Position numbers and translations under genes: made by a program. A stretch of DNA of 64,000 bases. It comes from Hyphomicrobiales bacterium. Its GTDB lineage: Bacteria; Pseudomonadota; Alphaproteobacteria; Rhizobiales; Rhizobiaceae. Where the stretch lies: assembly GCA_900465665.1 (NCBI GenBank), contig UBJO01000016.1, positions 62,001 through 126,000 of the forward strand, written 5' to 3'. Under the pieces are notes generated by a model. It was not told the DNA's origin. It did not search any database and saw nothing but the letters and a program-made list of their open reading frames with translations. Shown here one piece after another: positions 1 to 9,459 of the stretch (position 1 is the first letter of the stretch; the number at the start of each line of letters is the position of its first letter).

Positions 1-592
1 AGACGGCGGTATCGGGAAAACCGCCCACGAAGGCGATACGGCTGTGGCCGAGTGCCGCCAGATGTTCGACGGCGGCAAAGGCGCCGGCATGATTGTCGGA
101 GACGAGCGACGACACCTTGGCGCCGGGAATGTTGCGGACGACGAGCACGACCGGAATGCCGGCCATGACAAGCGGCTTCAGATCAACGGCTTCGGTGCCG
201 CGCGCCGGCGAGATGATCAGGCCCGAGACGCCATGTTCGCGCATCGAGGCGATGACCTCGCGCTGGCGATCGATGCTTTCGCTGGTGTTGGACAGGAACT
301 GCACGAAGCCGGCCGACTGCACCACCGTGTCGACGCCAACGGCGAGTTCGGCGAAGAAGCTGTTTGTCAGGTCGTTGACGACGATGCCGATGATCTTCGA
401 GCGCGCATTTGCCTGGCGAAGGTTCGCCGCGCCGCGATTATACACATAGCCCAGCTCCCGCATCACGGCGTTGACCTTCGTGCGGGTGCTCTCATTCACC
501 AGGGGCGAGGCTTGCAGCACCAGCGAGACTGTCGACTTGGAAACGCCGGCAGCCTTCGCGATGTCGATGACGGTGACCCGTCCCTTGCCCAT
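1..592 (-). CDS. LacI family transcriptional regulator (C-terminus cut by window edge)
   Basis: This is the N-terminal two thirds of a LacI/GalR repressor; the rest lies left of base 1. The protein begins MGKGRVTVIDIAKAAGVSKS, the classic LacI helix-turn-helix, and goes on with the hinge and the start of the periplasmic-binding-like sensor domain (IIGIVVNDLTNSFFAEL, then VVLVVRNIPG). The ATG at 592 is preceded by AAGGGAGG at good spacing. It is divergent from the DUF993 gene at 864, and the 271-base region between them carries two related palindromes, so it probably controls both itself and that gene. The effector, presumably a sugar, cannot be read from the sequence. Confidence 0.9.
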   Translation of the reverse strand, partial: MGKGRVTVIDIAKAAGVSKSTVSLVLQASPLVNESTRTKVNAVMRELGYVYNRGAANLRQANARSKIIGIVVNDLTNSFFAELAVGVDTVVQSAGFVQFLSNTSESIDRQREVIASMREHGVSGLIISPARGTEAVDLKPLVMAGIPVVLVVRNIPGAKVSSLVSDNHAGAFAAVEHLAALGHSRIAFVGGFPDTAV

Positions 593-634
593 GAATGTCC
601 TCCCTTGGTCTGTGCCAATTTTCACTGTTAATAA

Positions 635-648
635 TTGGAACGTTCCAA
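635..648. promoter_or_regulatory. Palindromic operator candidate, proximal to lacI-type gene
   Basis: TTGGAACGTTCCAA is a perfect 14-base palindrome with a central CG, the usual form of a LacI-family operator. It lies 43 bases upstream of the LacI start, where it could give autoregulation. Confidence 0.6.
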
Positions 649-812
649 CTTTGTCAAGCGGAGTTAATTGGGCGATGCCGATGTCTGTAGGCGAATTCAC
701 CAGAAAGCATCTGTTGCGGTGCAAAACGGCGCAAAACAATCAATTTCTTCGCTGGTTCTCGTGTCGAAAGCGGTAAGTGATGCCTTGCTTTTGATGTCGA
801 AAACAGGCTTGC

Positions 813-832
813 AATTTGGAACGATCCAAATT
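813..832. promoter_or_regulatory. Second operator candidate, proximal to DUF993 gene
   Basis: AATTTGGAACGATCCAAATT is a 20-base palindrome broken only next to its centre. It shares the TTGGAACG core with the site at 635. It lies 32 bases before the ATG at 864, a position suited to repression. Confidence 0.6.
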
Positions 833-863
833 ATTGCATTGTCCACGTCTTGAGGAGGACCCC

Positions 864-2030
864 ATGAGCTTGACCTTGAATCTGCCTGACGCCGATGGTG
901 CCGTTCGCGAATATCGCCTTGTCGGAACCCCGATTGAGCGGCCGTCCAAGCCACCGGTATTCAATCGGATTGCCTATGCGGCGGCCCACGTCGTCTCCGA
1001 TCCGCGCCGGGATTTCGATCCCTGGGGCAAGCCAGCGATCGACTGGGATACGACGATCGCCTTCAGGCGCCATCTCTGGAGCCTGGGTTTCAAGATCGCC
1101 GAAGCCATGGACACTTCGCAGCGCGGGATGGGGCTTGATTGGGCGGGCGCGCAGGAGCTCATTCGCCGGTCGCTGGAAGAGGCGCGCCATGTCGAGGGTG
1201 CCGATCTTGCCTGCGGCGCTGGCACTGACCATCTCGCGGCCGCCGATGCACGCTCGCTGGATGATGTCATCAAGGCCTACGAGACGCAGATCGAATTTGT
1301 GGAAAAGAACGGTGGCCGCGCTATCATGATGGCGAGCCGCGCGCTTGCCCGCGTCGCCAAATCGCCCGACGATTATATCAAGGTCTATAGCCGCATTCTC
1401 TCGCAGGCGAAGGACAAGGTCGTCCTGCATTGGCTGGGCGACATGTTCGATCCCAACCTTGCCGGCTATTGGGGAAGCGCTGATTTCGAGCCGGCGCTTG
1501 CGTGCGCGCTTGATATCATCAAGGAAAACCGGAGCAAGGTCGAAGGCATCAAGATCTCGTTGCTCGACAACGCCAAGGAAGTGCAGCTCCGCGACCGGCT
1601 TCCCGAGGGGGTGATGTGCTTCACCGGCGACGACTTCAATTACGCGGAACTGATCGAGGGTGATGGCAAGCGCTACAGCCATGCGCTTCTCGGCATCTTC
1701 GACGCCGTGGCGCCATCGGCCTCCAAGGCGCTTGCGTCGCTGGCTGCGGGCGATACCACGACGTTCCGCTCGGTGATCGAGCCGACGGTGCCGCTGTCGC
1801 GCAAGATCTTCGAGGCGCCGACGCAATATTACAAGGCGGGCGTGGTCTTCCTGGCGTGGCTGAACGGCCACCAGAGCCATTTCAGCCTGCCTGCCGGCAT
1901 GCAATCGGCACGCGGCATCAATCACTACGCCGATATCTTCCGCCTGGCCGATAAGGCGAATGTGCTCGATCGGCCGGAACTGGCGACTGAGCGCATGAAG
2001 AACTTCGTGGGTGTCCTCGGCGTGCAATAA
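864..2030 (+). CDS. DUF993 family protein (DapA/NanA-like TIM barrel)
   Basis: A 388-residue protein that I place in the DUF993 family, predicted TIM-barrel proteins distantly related to dihydrodipicolinate synthase and N-acetylneuraminate lyase. The ATG at 864 follows TGAGGAGG at ideal spacing, so the frame does not start further upstream. There is no signal peptide, so it should be cytoplasmic. Conserved-looking blocks include VVLHWLGDMFDPNLAGYWGS near the middle and KISLLDNAKE after it, whose lysine could be the Schiff-base residue; that is inference. It is divergent from a LacI repressor and probably belongs to a carbohydrate catabolic locus continuing left of the window. Its reaction is unknown. 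Confidence 0.8.
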   Translation: MSLTLNLPDADGAVREYRLVGTPIERPSKPPVFNRIAYAAAHVVSDPRRDFDPWGKPAIDWDTTIAFRRHLWSLGFKIAEAMDTSQRGMGLDWAGAQELIRRSLEEARHVEGADLACGAGTDHLAAADARSLDDVIKAYETQIEFVEKNGGRAIMMASRALARVAKSPDDYIKVYSRILSQAKDKVVLHWLGDMFDPNLAGYWGSADFEPALACALDIIKENRSKVEGIKISLLDNAKEVQLRDRLPEGVMCFTGDDFNYAELIEGDGKRYSHALLGIFDAVAPSASKALASLAAGDTTTFRSVIEPTVPLSRKIFEAPTQYYKAGVVFLAWLNGHQSHFSLPAGMQSARGINHYADIFRLADKANVLDRPELATERMKNFVGVLGVQ

Positions 2031-2052
2031 GCCGGGCGGAAGGCCGCCCGGC
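2031..2052 (+). terminator. Stem-loop after DUF993 gene
   Basis: GCCGGGCGG and CCGCCCGGC form a perfect 9-bp stem with a 4-base loop directly after the TAA at 2030. No clear T-run follows on the + strand, so termination may be weak. Confidence 0.5.
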
Positions 2053-2077
2053 CTATGGTGGTCGTATCAATGAATAA

Positions 2078-2107
2078 AAGGACCGGCGTGTGGTGACGCC
2101 GGTCCTT
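2078..2107 (-). terminator. Rho-independent terminator of the Do-type protease gene
   Basis: AAGGACCGGCGT and ACGCCGGTCCTT form a perfect 12-bp stem with a 6-base loop. Read on the minus strand it is followed by TTTATT, just after the stop of the protease gene at 2115. Confidence 0.8.
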
Positions 2108-2114
2108 CCGAACG

Positions 2115-3608
2115 CTAGGCCGCAGCGAAGGGAACAGCCACGAAGGTCTTGTTGCCGCCTCGCTGTACGAGGAGCAGCACGGACTTCTTCTCGGTCTTTG
2201 CTGCATCCGCCACCGCGTTCTTAGCTTCACTCGCGTCGTGAACGGTCTTGTCGTTCACCGACAGGATGATGTCTCCGGTCTGCAGGCCGGCCTTCGCGGC
2301 GGGCTTGTCCGGCGCCACGTTGGCGATGACAGCGCCTTCGACCTTCTGCGAAAGACCAAGCTGTGCGCGGATCTCGGGGGTGAGGTCGGCAAGTGCGACG
2401 CCGATCCGCGGTCCGCTCTGCGCATGCTTTTCGGTGCCGCCGGCACTTGCGAGCTGCTGTCCGTCATCGCCTCCGCCGATCGCTACCTTGAGCTCTACGC
2501 TCTTGCCGCCGCGCCAGACCGTCACGGTCTGCTTGTCTCCGGGCGAGAGGTCGGCCACGAGGCGCGAGAGGTCTTTCGGCGATGTCACGCTGTCGCTTCC
2601 GACGTTGGTGACGACGTCGCCGGCCTTGAGGCCGGCCTTGGCAGCGGGCGAGCCTTCCGAGACGTCGGCGACCAGCGCGCCTTGCGGCTTGGCAAGGCCG
2701 ATCGCATCGGCGACATCCTGGGTGACGCCCTGGATCTGAACGCCGAGATAGCCGTGCTCGATGGAGCCGTTCTTCTGCAGCTTGGCGACGATCGTCTTGG
2801 CTTCATCCGACGGGATCGCGAAGCCGACGCCGACGCTGCCGCCGTTCGGCGAATAGATGGCAGTGTTGATGCCGACGACATGACCGTCGCGATCGACGAG
2901 CGGGCCGCCCGAATTGCCGTGGTTGATCGGCGCATCGATCTGGATGAAATCGTCATAAGGGCCGCTGTGCAGATCCCGGCCGCGCGCCGAGACGATGCCC
3001 GCCGTCACCGTCGTACCGATGCCGAAGGGGTTGCCGATCGCCAGAATCTGGTCGCCGAGCTTGAGCTTTCCGGAATCGCCCCAGGCGATCGTCGGCAGGG
3101 CCTTCGGAGTCTCGATCTTCACCACGGCCAAATCGGCCTTGGCGTCGGCACCGATAAGCTTGCCGGGCAGTTCCGTGCCGTCGTCGAGCGTGACCTTGAT
3201 ATCGGTGGCGTTGGCGATGACGTGGTTGTTGGTGACGATGTAGCCGTCCGGGCTGACGATGAAGCCGGAGCCGAGGGCCTGCGCATGCTCACCCGATTGC
3301 GGTGCCTGATGTGGCACCGGAATGCCCTGCTGCTCGAAGAACTGCTTGAACTGCTGCTGCATCTCGGAATTGTCGGTGCTGTCGTCCGCGCCCGATGCCT
3401 TCATCGTCGTGACGATGGTCACGACCGCCGGCTTGTCGGCATCGACGACCTCGGCAAACGAACCGCTGCCGTTGGGGAAGGTAGCGACGGCCGCCGGCGA
3501 TGCTACCGCCGAAGACGTTTCGAATGCATAAGGCAGCGAGGCCGCGCCAACGATGATTGTCGCACCGAGAAGGGCTGCTGACCGGCGGCGATTGAGGATG
3601 TTTGACAT
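2115..3608 (-). CDS. degP: Do family periplasmic serine endoprotease (DegP/HtrA-like)
   Basis: A 497-residue HtrA protease acting on misfolded proteins in the periplasm. An N-terminal signal or anchor is visible (arginines, then LLGATIIVGAASLPYAF). The trypsin-like domain carries the triad His129 (TNNHV), Asp159 (ADLAVVKI) and Ser233 (HGNSGGPL). Two PDZ domains follow, about residues 285-370 and 400-490, each with the GD(V/I)(V/I/L) signature (AGLKAGDVVTNV, AGLQTGDIILSV). Length and domain order are normal for the family. The ATG at 3608 is preceded by AAAGGACGG. The gene appears to be a single transcription unit ending at the terminator at 2078-2107. Rhizobia carry several paralogues, so degP is a family-level symbol. 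Confidence 0.95.
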   Translation of the reverse strand: MSNILNRRRSAALLGATIIVGAASLPYAFETSSAVASPAAVATFPNGSGSFAEVVDADKPAVVTIVTTMKASGADDSTDNSEMQQQFKQFFEQQGIPVPHQAPQSGEHAQALGSGFIVSPDGYIVTNNHVIANATDIKVTLDDGTELPGKLIGADAKADLAVVKIETPKALPTIAWGDSGKLKLGDQILAIGNPFGIGTTVTAGIVSARGRDLHSGPYDDFIQIDAPINHGNSGGPLVDRDGHVVGINTAIYSPNGGSVGVGFAIPSDEAKTIVAKLQKNGSIEHGYLGVQIQGVTQDVADAIGLAKPQGALVADVSEGSPAAKAGLKAGDVVTNVGSDSVTSPKDLSRLVADLSPGDKQTVTVWRGGKSVELKVAIGGGDDGQQLASAGGTEKHAQSGPRIGVALADLTPEIRAQLGLSQKVEGAVIANVAPDKPAAKAGLQTGDIILSVNDKTVHDASEAKNAVADAAKTEKKSVLLLVQRGGNKTFVAVPFAAA

Positions 3609-4123
3609 GATGTCCGTCCTTTGGATGTGTTGCTCGATCGCGTGATGGCTTTCACCAGTAGTAGACGCGTGAGATACATATCTGCTGGCCGAACTGTATT
3701 TTCAAATTAAATATAGATTAGGTGATTGTTACGTTTTCGTCATTTATTACAAGATTTTAATGATGCTGCGCGAAGTATAATTCACGCTCTTGAATGCGAC
3801 GATTGACGCGCGCCGGATGCTATTTTCCGGGCCGGTATCTGGGTGGTTTTGGGGGGAATTTCGACCGCGATCGGCCGTGCTTTGTCCTCGGACAAGCTTG
3901 CCGATCGCGGAAGAGCCTTGGGAGGCATTGCGTGGTCCGCCGCAGGGCTGGGACGCGGCGCTTCACTAGCCCGGCACCACCGGCGCGTCGATACACAGTA
4001 AAGTGACCCGAGCCGCGAATTTTTGTCATAAATGAACGTCACCACTGTCATTTTGCGTGGCGGCTTCGGCTCTGTTATGGGTATTCGGGCAGAAAACGAA
4101 ACTGAAGCGAAAGCACTCGCACA
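3609..4123. other. 515-base intergenic region with no convincing gene
   Basis: The region separates two divergent genes. Bases 3690-3780 are AT-rich and probably hold the protease promoter. The open frames here are short or run antisense into the regulator at 4124. I see no convincing RNA gene or operator. Confidence 0.5.
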
Positions 4124-4915
4124 ATGTTCCTGAGCGACCGTCAAACCGAAATCGTCGATATGGCCAAGTCGAAAGGCCGGATATTCGTCGAGGACCTGGC
4201 AGCGCATTTCTCCGTGACGCCGCAGACCATTCGCAAGGATCTCAACGACATCTGCGATGCCCAGATATTGACCCGCGTGCATGGCGGCGCGGTCTTTCCG
4301 AGCGGTACCGAGAACGTCAAATACGAGGCGCGGCGCCAGATCGCTTCGAGCGAAAAGCAGGCCATCGGCCTCGCCGCTGCCAGCCTCATTCCCAACAATG
4401 CGTCGCTGTTCATCAATATCGGCACGACGACCGAGGCGGTCGGCGAGGCCCTCATCAATCACCACGAGCTGATGGTGATCACCAACAACATCAACGTCGC
4501 CAACCGGCTTAGGCTGCTGCCGGCCATCGAGGTGGTGATTGCAGGCGGCGTCGTGCGCAGTGCCGATGGCGGCATCGTAGGCGAGGCGGCGGTCGATTTC
4601 ATCCGGCAGTTCAAGGTTGATTATGCCGTGATCGGCGCCTCCGCGCTCGATGAGGACGGCGCGCTTCTCGATTACGATTTCCGCGAGGTGAAGGTGGCGC
4701 AGGCGATCATCGCGAATGCCCGCCATGTCATACTGGTCGCCGATTCCACCAAGTTCGAGCGCACCGCGCCGGTCAGGATTGCCCAGCTTTCACAGGTGCA
4801 CACCTTCATTACCGATCACTGCCCGGTTCCATCCGTGCGGCAATTCTGTCTTGAAAACGATGTGCGGTTGATCGAGACCAGCACGCAAAGGCAGCCGCAG
4901 GCCGAGCTGGCGTGA
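4124..4915 (+). CDS. glpR: DeoR family transcriptional regulator, GlpR-like
   Basis: A 263-residue DeoR repressor. The N-terminal helix-turn-helix (VEDLAAHFSVTPQTIRKDLN) is followed by the family signature LTRVHGGAV. The C-terminal sugar-phosphate sensor domain shows NIGTTTEAVGEAL, the phosphate-binding type of loop, and VDYAVIGASALDEDGALLDY. These match glycerol-3-phosphate repressors (GlpR), which control glycerol and glycerol-3-phosphate uptake and oxidation. No glp genes adjoin it here, so the target is inferred from similarity alone. The ATG at 4124 has only a weak ribosome site (AGCGAAAG). Another DeoR specificity is possible. Confidence 0.85.
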   Translation: MFLSDRQTEIVDMAKSKGRIFVEDLAAHFSVTPQTIRKDLNDICDAQILTRVHGGAVFPSGTENVKYEARRQIASSEKQAIGLAAASLIPNNASLFINIGTTTEAVGEALINHHELMVITNNINVANRLRLLPAIEVVIAGGVVRSADGGIVGEAAVDFIRQFKVDYAVIGASALDEDGALLDYDFREVKVAQAIIANARHVILVADSTKFERTAPVRIAQLSQVHTFITDHCPVPSVRQFCLENDVRLIETSTQRQPQAELA

Positions 4916-4953
4916 CACGCTTTCCCAATTCCCATCATGGATGATCGTTGCCC

Positions 4954-5412
4954 ATGAGCCTAGAGACCGTCCGCGCATTTCTCAGCGCATCCGCTCCCGA
5001 TATCGACATCATTGAAACCGAAATGAGTTCAGCGACCGTCGCGCAGGCGGCCGAAGCGCATGGGGTCGATCCGGCGCAGATCGCCAAGACGATCTGCCTG
5101 CGGCTAGATGACGCGCCGATCCTGGTGGTCGCCGGCGGTCTGGCGCGGCTGGACAATCGCAAGTTCAAGGACACGTTCGGCACCAAGGCGCGGCTGCTGA
5201 ATGCCGAAGAGGTCGTCGAGGCGACCAGCCACCCTGTTGGCGGCGTCTGCCCATTCGGGCTTCCTTCGCCGTTGCGCATCTATTGCGACGTCTCCCTCAA
5301 GCAATTCGACGTGGTGGTGCCCGCCGCAGGGTCGACGAATTCGGCCGTCAGGATCGGAACGGATCGCCTGGCGGAACTCACCAAGGCGACCTGGGTCGAC
5401 GTCTGCCAGTAG
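4954..5412 (+). CDS. YbaK/EbsC family protein (aminoacyl-tRNA deacylase-like)
   Basis: A 152-residue stand-alone editing-domain protein. Family members hydrolyse mischarged tRNAs, chiefly Cys-tRNA(Pro) or Ala-tRNA(Pro). Typical features are the N-terminal TVAQAAEAHGVDPAQIAKT, where the lysine is the conserved family residue, and GGVCPFGLPSPLRIYCDVSL in the second half. I use ATG 4954; a TTG two codons earlier is possible, and neither has a strong ribosome site. It follows the DeoR gene by 38 bases in the same orientation, so co-transcription is possible without an obvious functional link. Substrate specificity within the family is not resolved. Confidence 0.85.
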   Translation: MSLETVRAFLSASAPDIDIIETEMSSATVAQAAEAHGVDPAQIAKTICLRLDDAPILVVAGGLARLDNRKFKDTFGTKARLLNAEEVVEATSHPVGGVCPFGLPSPLRIYCDVSLKQFDVVVPAAGSTNSAVRIGTDRLAELTKATWVDVCQ

Positions 5413-5519
5413 GCGAATGCACGAACAATTGAACCAGATTCAACGCAAAGCTTAAAACGCGGAAAAAGTAACCTATATAAGGGGTCGAAACTCAACTGTT
5501 GCCATATGGGAGACTTTAG

Positions 5520-6554
5520 ATGCCTCGTGCCGTTTCACGTTTTGCCAAGGTTGCGGCGATCGCCGCCCTGACAGGCGTTACCGTATTTGCGTCCATCGGG
5601 GATGCGGATGCGCGGCGGGCAGGAAGCTCCGGTTTCGGCAGCCGCGGCACGCGCACGTTCCAGGCGCCGCCGGTCACCCGCACCGCGCCGGCGCCTGCCG
5701 CTCCGATGGATCGTTCGATGAGCCAGCGCCCCGAAACCAACGCGCCTGGCGCCGCGACGCAGCCGGCCTTCGGTGGTGCTCAGCAGCGTGGTGGCCTGTT
5801 TGGCGGCTTTGGCCGGTCGATGATCGGCGGCCTGGTTGCTGGCGGCCTGCTTGGCATGCTGCTCGGCCACGGGTTTGGCGGCGGCTTCGGCTTCCTCGGC
5901 ATGCTCCTGCAGTTCGCTCTGATCGCCGGCGCCATCATGCTCGCCGTCCGTTTCTTCGCCAATCGCGGTCAGCAGCCGGCCTATGGCTCGGCCCGCCCGA
6001 GCGGCGTCAGCCCGATGGCATCGAATGGCAACTCGTCCTTCCGTATCCCGAGCATTGGTTCGGGCGCGGCCGGCTTTGGCCTCGGCGGCTCGAATGCAGC
6101 TCCGCAGCCGCCGCGCAACGATCAGCCGAGCGATGAAATCGGCATCAAGCCTGATGACCTCGACCGGTTCGAACAGCTCCTGACCGAGGTTCAGACGGCC
6201 TACGGTGCCGAGGATTACGGCACGTTGCGCAAGCTGACGACGCCGGAAGCCATGTCCTATCTCGCCGAGGAACTGGGCGAAAACGCCACCAACGGCGTTC
6301 GCAACCAGGTCAGCGACGTCAAGCTGCTGCAGGGTGATGTCGCCGAAGCCTGGCGTGAAGATGGTTCCGATTACGCAACGCTTGCGATGCGCTATCAGTC
6401 CATCGATGCTGTCATCGAGCGCGACGGCGGCCGCGTTGTCAGCGGCGACACGCGCTCGCCGACCGAGAGCACCGAGGTCTGGACCTTCGTGCGCAAATCC
6501 GGCACCGACTGGAAGCTTGCAGCTATCCAGGGCACCGAACAGCGCGCAGCCTGA
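5520..6554 (+). CDS. Tim44-like domain membrane protein
   Basis: A 344-residue protein with an N-terminal signal (VAAIAALTGVTVFASIGDADA), a Gly/Ala/Pro-rich linker, one or two hydrophobic segments near residues 100-145 (GGLVAGGLLGMLLGHGFGGG, then LLQFALIAGAIMLAVRFFAN), and a C-terminal Tim44/TimA-like fold from about residue 210 (LDRFEQLLTEVQTAYGAEDY to VWTFVRKSGTDWKLAAIQGT). In mitochondria Tim44 tethers Hsp70 to the import channel. The bacterial homologues are membrane proteins of largely unknown role. The ATG at 5520 follows GGAGACTTTAG. A J-domain protein lies convergent next door, but I draw no functional link from that. Confidence 0.85.
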   Translation: MPRAVSRFAKVAAIAALTGVTVFASIGDADARRAGSSGFGSRGTRTFQAPPVTRTAPAPAAPMDRSMSQRPETNAPGAATQPAFGGAQQRGGLFGGFGRSMIGGLVAGGLLGMLLGHGFGGGFGFLGMLLQFALIAGAIMLAVRFFANRGQQPAYGSARPSGVSPMASNGNSSFRIPSIGSGAAGFGLGGSNAAPQPPRNDQPSDEIGIKPDDLDRFEQLLTEVQTAYGAEDYGTLRKLTTPEAMSYLAEELGENATNGVRNQVSDVKLLQGDVAEAWREDGSDYATLAMRYQSIDAVIERDGGRVVSGDTRSPTESTEVWTFVRKSGTDWKLAAIQGTEQRAA

Positions 6555-6578
6555 TGTCCATGTAGTTGAAACCCTGCT

Positions 6579-7250
6579 TCAGCCCTCCTGGGCTGCGGCA
6601 GGCACGACCCAGAGCGGCCGATCTTCGCGCCGTGGCGCGGCAATGGTTGGAGCGGCTTCCTCTTCTGTGAGGAGGCCGTCTTCGTTTTCGCTGACGTCCA
6701 CTTCATACGCGTAGTCGTAAAGCATCTCGCAGGCGCGTTCACTGGCCTTGATCTTGGCCTCGGTCTCGCTGATCGCAGAGGCGATGGCCTTGACGCGGGC
6801 GCGCAGCATGGAGTCGAGAATATCGGTCGAAGGCCGCTTTTCCAGGCGTTCCAGGTGATGCTCGATACGCGCTGCGTGGCGCTCAAGTTCACGCTTGGAA
6901 AACCGCGCCTTGCGCATGTCCTCGGAAAGATCGTCGCGCATGCGCGCAAGCGGATCGAAGGTGCCGGGCTCGCGCTCGTCCAGCGTCAATTCATTGACGA
7001 GTTTCTCGATAACGATCAGCGCCTGCAGATCGACGGGATCGGCGAGTTCGACGTCATAGCCGGTATCATCGAACACCTTGCGGCGAACGGGGTCCAGCAG
7101 CAGCTCATAAGCCTTCTGCACCCGCCCGAAGGCATTGGGATCGCCGCCGGAATCCGGATGCGTCGTCTTCGCGCGCCTGCGGTAGGCCGACTTGATCTGG
7201 TCATCGCTCGCGTCCCTGCGGACACCGAGAATCTCGTATGGATTGGTCAC
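6579..7250 (-). CDS. J-domain (DnaJ-like) molecular chaperone
   Basis: A protein of about 223 residues with an N-terminal J domain (NPYEILGVRRDASDDQIKSA; the HPD motif is in THPDSGGDPNAFGRVQKAYE) and no Gly/Phe or zinc-finger region. The C-terminal half is charged and helical (ARMRDDLSEDMRKARFSKRE and beyond) and may form a coiled coil. The HPD tripeptide should stimulate the ATPase of a DnaK-type Hsp70. I chose GTG 7250 because GGAGG lies just upstream and the J domain starts at once. ATG codons at 7274 and 7298 in the same frame would add 8-16 unconserved residues. Client proteins are unknown. Confidence 0.85.
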   Translation of the reverse strand: MTNPYEILGVRRDASDDQIKSAYRRRAKTTHPDSGGDPNAFGRVQKAYELLLDPVRRKVFDDTGYDVELADPVDLQALIVIEKLVNELTLDEREPGTFDPLARMRDDLSEDMRKARFSKRELERHAARIEHHLERLEKRPSTDILDSMLRARVKAIASAISETEAKIKASERACEMLYDYAYEVDVSENEDGLLTEEEAAPTIAAPRREDRPLWVVPAAAQEG

Positions 7251-7599
7251 TGTCCCTCCGCTGCTGTCGGACATCGTCGTGACACCCGTGAAGGGCATTC
7301 ATCTATCAATGCCGTTCTTCTACCATCACTGGGGCAGAGTTTGGACAAAAGAATACATAAGTTTGCGCGAACGCCCGGATTGGCGATGCCGTCCACTCCC
7401 TGTCCACAGCTTCGTGAACCGCACGCGCTTGCCACGTCTTTTCCCGCGCGAGAATCAATCCATTAGGAAAATCGCATGTCGCGATGAAGCTTAATCGATA
7501 TTATAGCCGCACCTGCGTTGACGCTGTCAGTCAAATCGAGTTCTATCCGCCACCTTCTTGCGCCAGCCCCGCTGGCGGAGAGCTTCGGAGGACGGTTTC
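7251..7599. other. Intergenic region before panC
   Basis: About 350 bases between the divergent J-domain gene and panC, or 300 if the J-domain start is at 7298. I see no coding frame with a ribosome site and no obvious RNA. It must contain the promoters of both genes. Confidence 0.4.
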
Positions 7600-8469
7600 G
7601 TGCGTATTATCAAATCGATAGCGGATCTTAGGGCGTGCCTGGAGATCTTTCGGCGTGAGGGCAAGAAGATCGGCCTAGTGCCGACGATGGGCTTTCTGCA
7701 TGTCGGTCACATGCAACTCGTCTCGCGCGCCAAGGCTGAAAACGACGTGACCGTGGTGTCGATTTTCGTCAATCCGCTGCAGTTCGGCGCCAACGAGGAT
7801 CTTGCCCGTTATCCGCGCGATCTCGAGCGAGATTCTACGCTTCTGAAGAATGCCGGCGTCGACTTTCTGTTCGCGCCCGAGGTGACGGACATGTATCCGC
7901 GCCCGATGCTGACGGTTGTCGATGTGCCGGAGATTGGCCGGCAGCTGGAGGGCGAGGTTCGTCCGGGACATTTTGCCGGCGTCGCCACTGTCGTCACCAA
8001 GCTCTTCAATATCGTCCAGCCGCATGCGGCCTATTTCGGCGAGAAGGATTATCAGCAGGTGGCGCTGATCAAGCGGATGGTCGAGGACCTCGCGCAGCCG
8101 GTCGACGTGGTCGCGGTGCCGACGGTGCGAGAAGCCGATGGCCTGGCCTGCTCCTCCCGAAATGTCTATCTGAGCGAGACCGAGCGCGCTGCTGCCGTCA
8201 TCGTACCGCGAACGCTCGACGAGGCCGCGCGGCTCTATACCGAGGGATGCGATGATCCCGTGGAACTGGAAGCCGCTTTGACCCGCTTTGTGGCATCCGA
8301 ACCGCTCGCGAGTGCCGAGGTTGTCGCCGTCAGGAATCCTGAAACGCTGGAACCGCTGACCTCGCTGCAATCGGCGCCGGCGCTCGTGGCGCTTTTTGTG
8401 CGGATCGGAAGCACGCGCCTGCTCGATAACCGCGTCATCGGCTTGACGGCACAGTCGAGGGCCGCCTGA
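7600..8469 (+). CDS. panC: Pantoate--beta-alanine ligase
   Basis: PanC condenses pantoate with beta-alanine using ATP, the last step of pantothenate (vitamin B5) synthesis in the cytoplasm. The 289-residue protein shows the nucleotidyltransferase motifs: [16 protein letters not shown] near the N-terminus (HxGH), [19 protein letters not shown], the pantoate-binding [20 protein letters not shown] and YFGEKDYQQ, and CSSRNVYLS. Translation starts at GTG 7600, preceded by GGAGGACG. The stop overlaps the panB start by one base (TGATG), so the two genes are translationally coupled. Confidence 0.97.
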   Translation: MRIIKSIADLRACLEIFRREGKKIGLVPTMGFLHVGHMQLVSRAKAENDVTVVSIFVNPLQFGANEDLARYPRDLERDSTLLKNAGVDFLFAPEVTDMYPRPMLTVVDVPEIGRQLEGEVRPGHFAGVATVVTKLFNIVQPHAAYFGEKDYQQVALIKRMVEDLAQPVDVVAVPTVREADGLACSSRNVYLSETERAAAVIVPRTLDEAARLYTEGCDDPVELEAALTRFVASEPLASAEVVAVRNPETLEPLTSLQSAPALVALFVRIGSTRLLDNRVIGLTAQSRAA

Positions 8470-9290
8470 TGAGCGCGCAGGGTAAGCAAAAGCGACTGAC
8501 CACGGCCTCGATCCGCGCGATGAAGGGGGGAGATCGCGTCGTTTGCCTCACCGCCTACACGACGCCGATCGCGCGTCTGCTTGATCCTCATTGCGATCTG
8601 CTTTTGGTCGGCGATTCCGTGGGCATGGTGCTTTATGGGATGGAGACAACGGTCGGCGTCACGCTCGACATGATGATCGCCCATGGCCGCGCGGTCATGC
8701 GCGGCGTGTCGCATGCCTGCCTCATCGTCGATCTGCCGTTCGGCAGCTATCAGGAATCCAAGGAGCAGGCCTACCGAAACGCCGTCCGTATCCTGCAGGA
8801 AACGGGCTGCGACGGGGTGAAGCTCGAGGGTGGCGAGGAGATGGCCGAGACAATCGCCTTCCTGACATCGCGCGGTGTGCCCGTGTTCGCCCATGTCGGG
8901 TTGATGCCGCAACTGGTCAACACCGCCGGCGGTTTCCGCTCGCTGGGGCATTCCGAGCAGGAGGCGACGAAGATCCGCCGCGATGCGGCGGCGGTCGCTG
9001 ATGCCGGCGCCTTTGCGGTCGTCATAGAAGGAACGGTTGAGCCGCTGGCGCGCGAGATCACGGCATCTCTGTCTATCCCCACCATCGGCATCGGCGCGTC
9101 GGTCGCCTGTGACGGGCAGGTGCTTGTGTCGGACGACATGTTGGGCTTGTTCAGCGATTTCAAGCCGCGCTTCGTGAAGCGCTTCGCCGAATTGGGTCCG
9201 CTCGTGTCTCAGGCGGTAGAAACCTATGCCGAGGACGTCCGCGCCGGCCGCTTTCCGGCCACCGAGCACACCTTCCAACCGCGCAAGTGA
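8469..9290 (+). CDS. panB: 3-methyl-2-oxobutanoate hydroxymethyltransferase
   Basis: PanB transfers a hydroxymethyl group from methylene-tetrahydrofolate to alpha-ketoisovalerate to give ketopantoate, the first committed step to pantothenate. The 273-residue TIM barrel shows [14 protein letters not shown], the metal-binding [10 protein letters not shown], the [16 protein letters not shown] block, [17 protein letters not shown] and [14 protein letters not shown], all family hallmarks. It overlaps panC by one base, so panC and panB form an operon. The length is normal. Confidence 0.97.
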   Translation: MSAQGKQKRLTTASIRAMKGGDRVVCLTAYTTPIARLLDPHCDLLLVGDSVGMVLYGMETTVGVTLDMMIAHGRAVMRGVSHACLIVDLPFGSYQESKEQAYRNAVRILQETGCDGVKLEGGEEMAETIAFLTSRGVPVFAHVGLMPQLVNTAGGFRSLGHSEQEATKIRRDAAAVADAGAFAVVIEGTVEPLAREITASLSIPTIGIGASVACDGQVLVSDDMLGLFSDFKPRFVKRFAELGPLVSQAVETYAEDVRAGRFPATEHTFQPRK

Positions 9291-9459
9291 ACCCGTACGC
9301 TATTCGCACGCTCACGCGATCTTTGGTCGCTGGCCTTTCGCGGAAATTGCATCTTTGCGGAAGTGCGCTACAGTCAGCTTGCTTCATGTGCGAGTGCGTC
9401 CCGATGATATCAATCGCAGGCCGCCTTCTGGTGAAGCGATGGACGGTGCGATGTCGATC

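Noticed and set aside
3782..4726. A 314-codon minus-strand frame over the DeoR gene
   Set aside because: It covers the DeoR-type regulator in antisense and has low-complexity Arg/Asp-rich translation.
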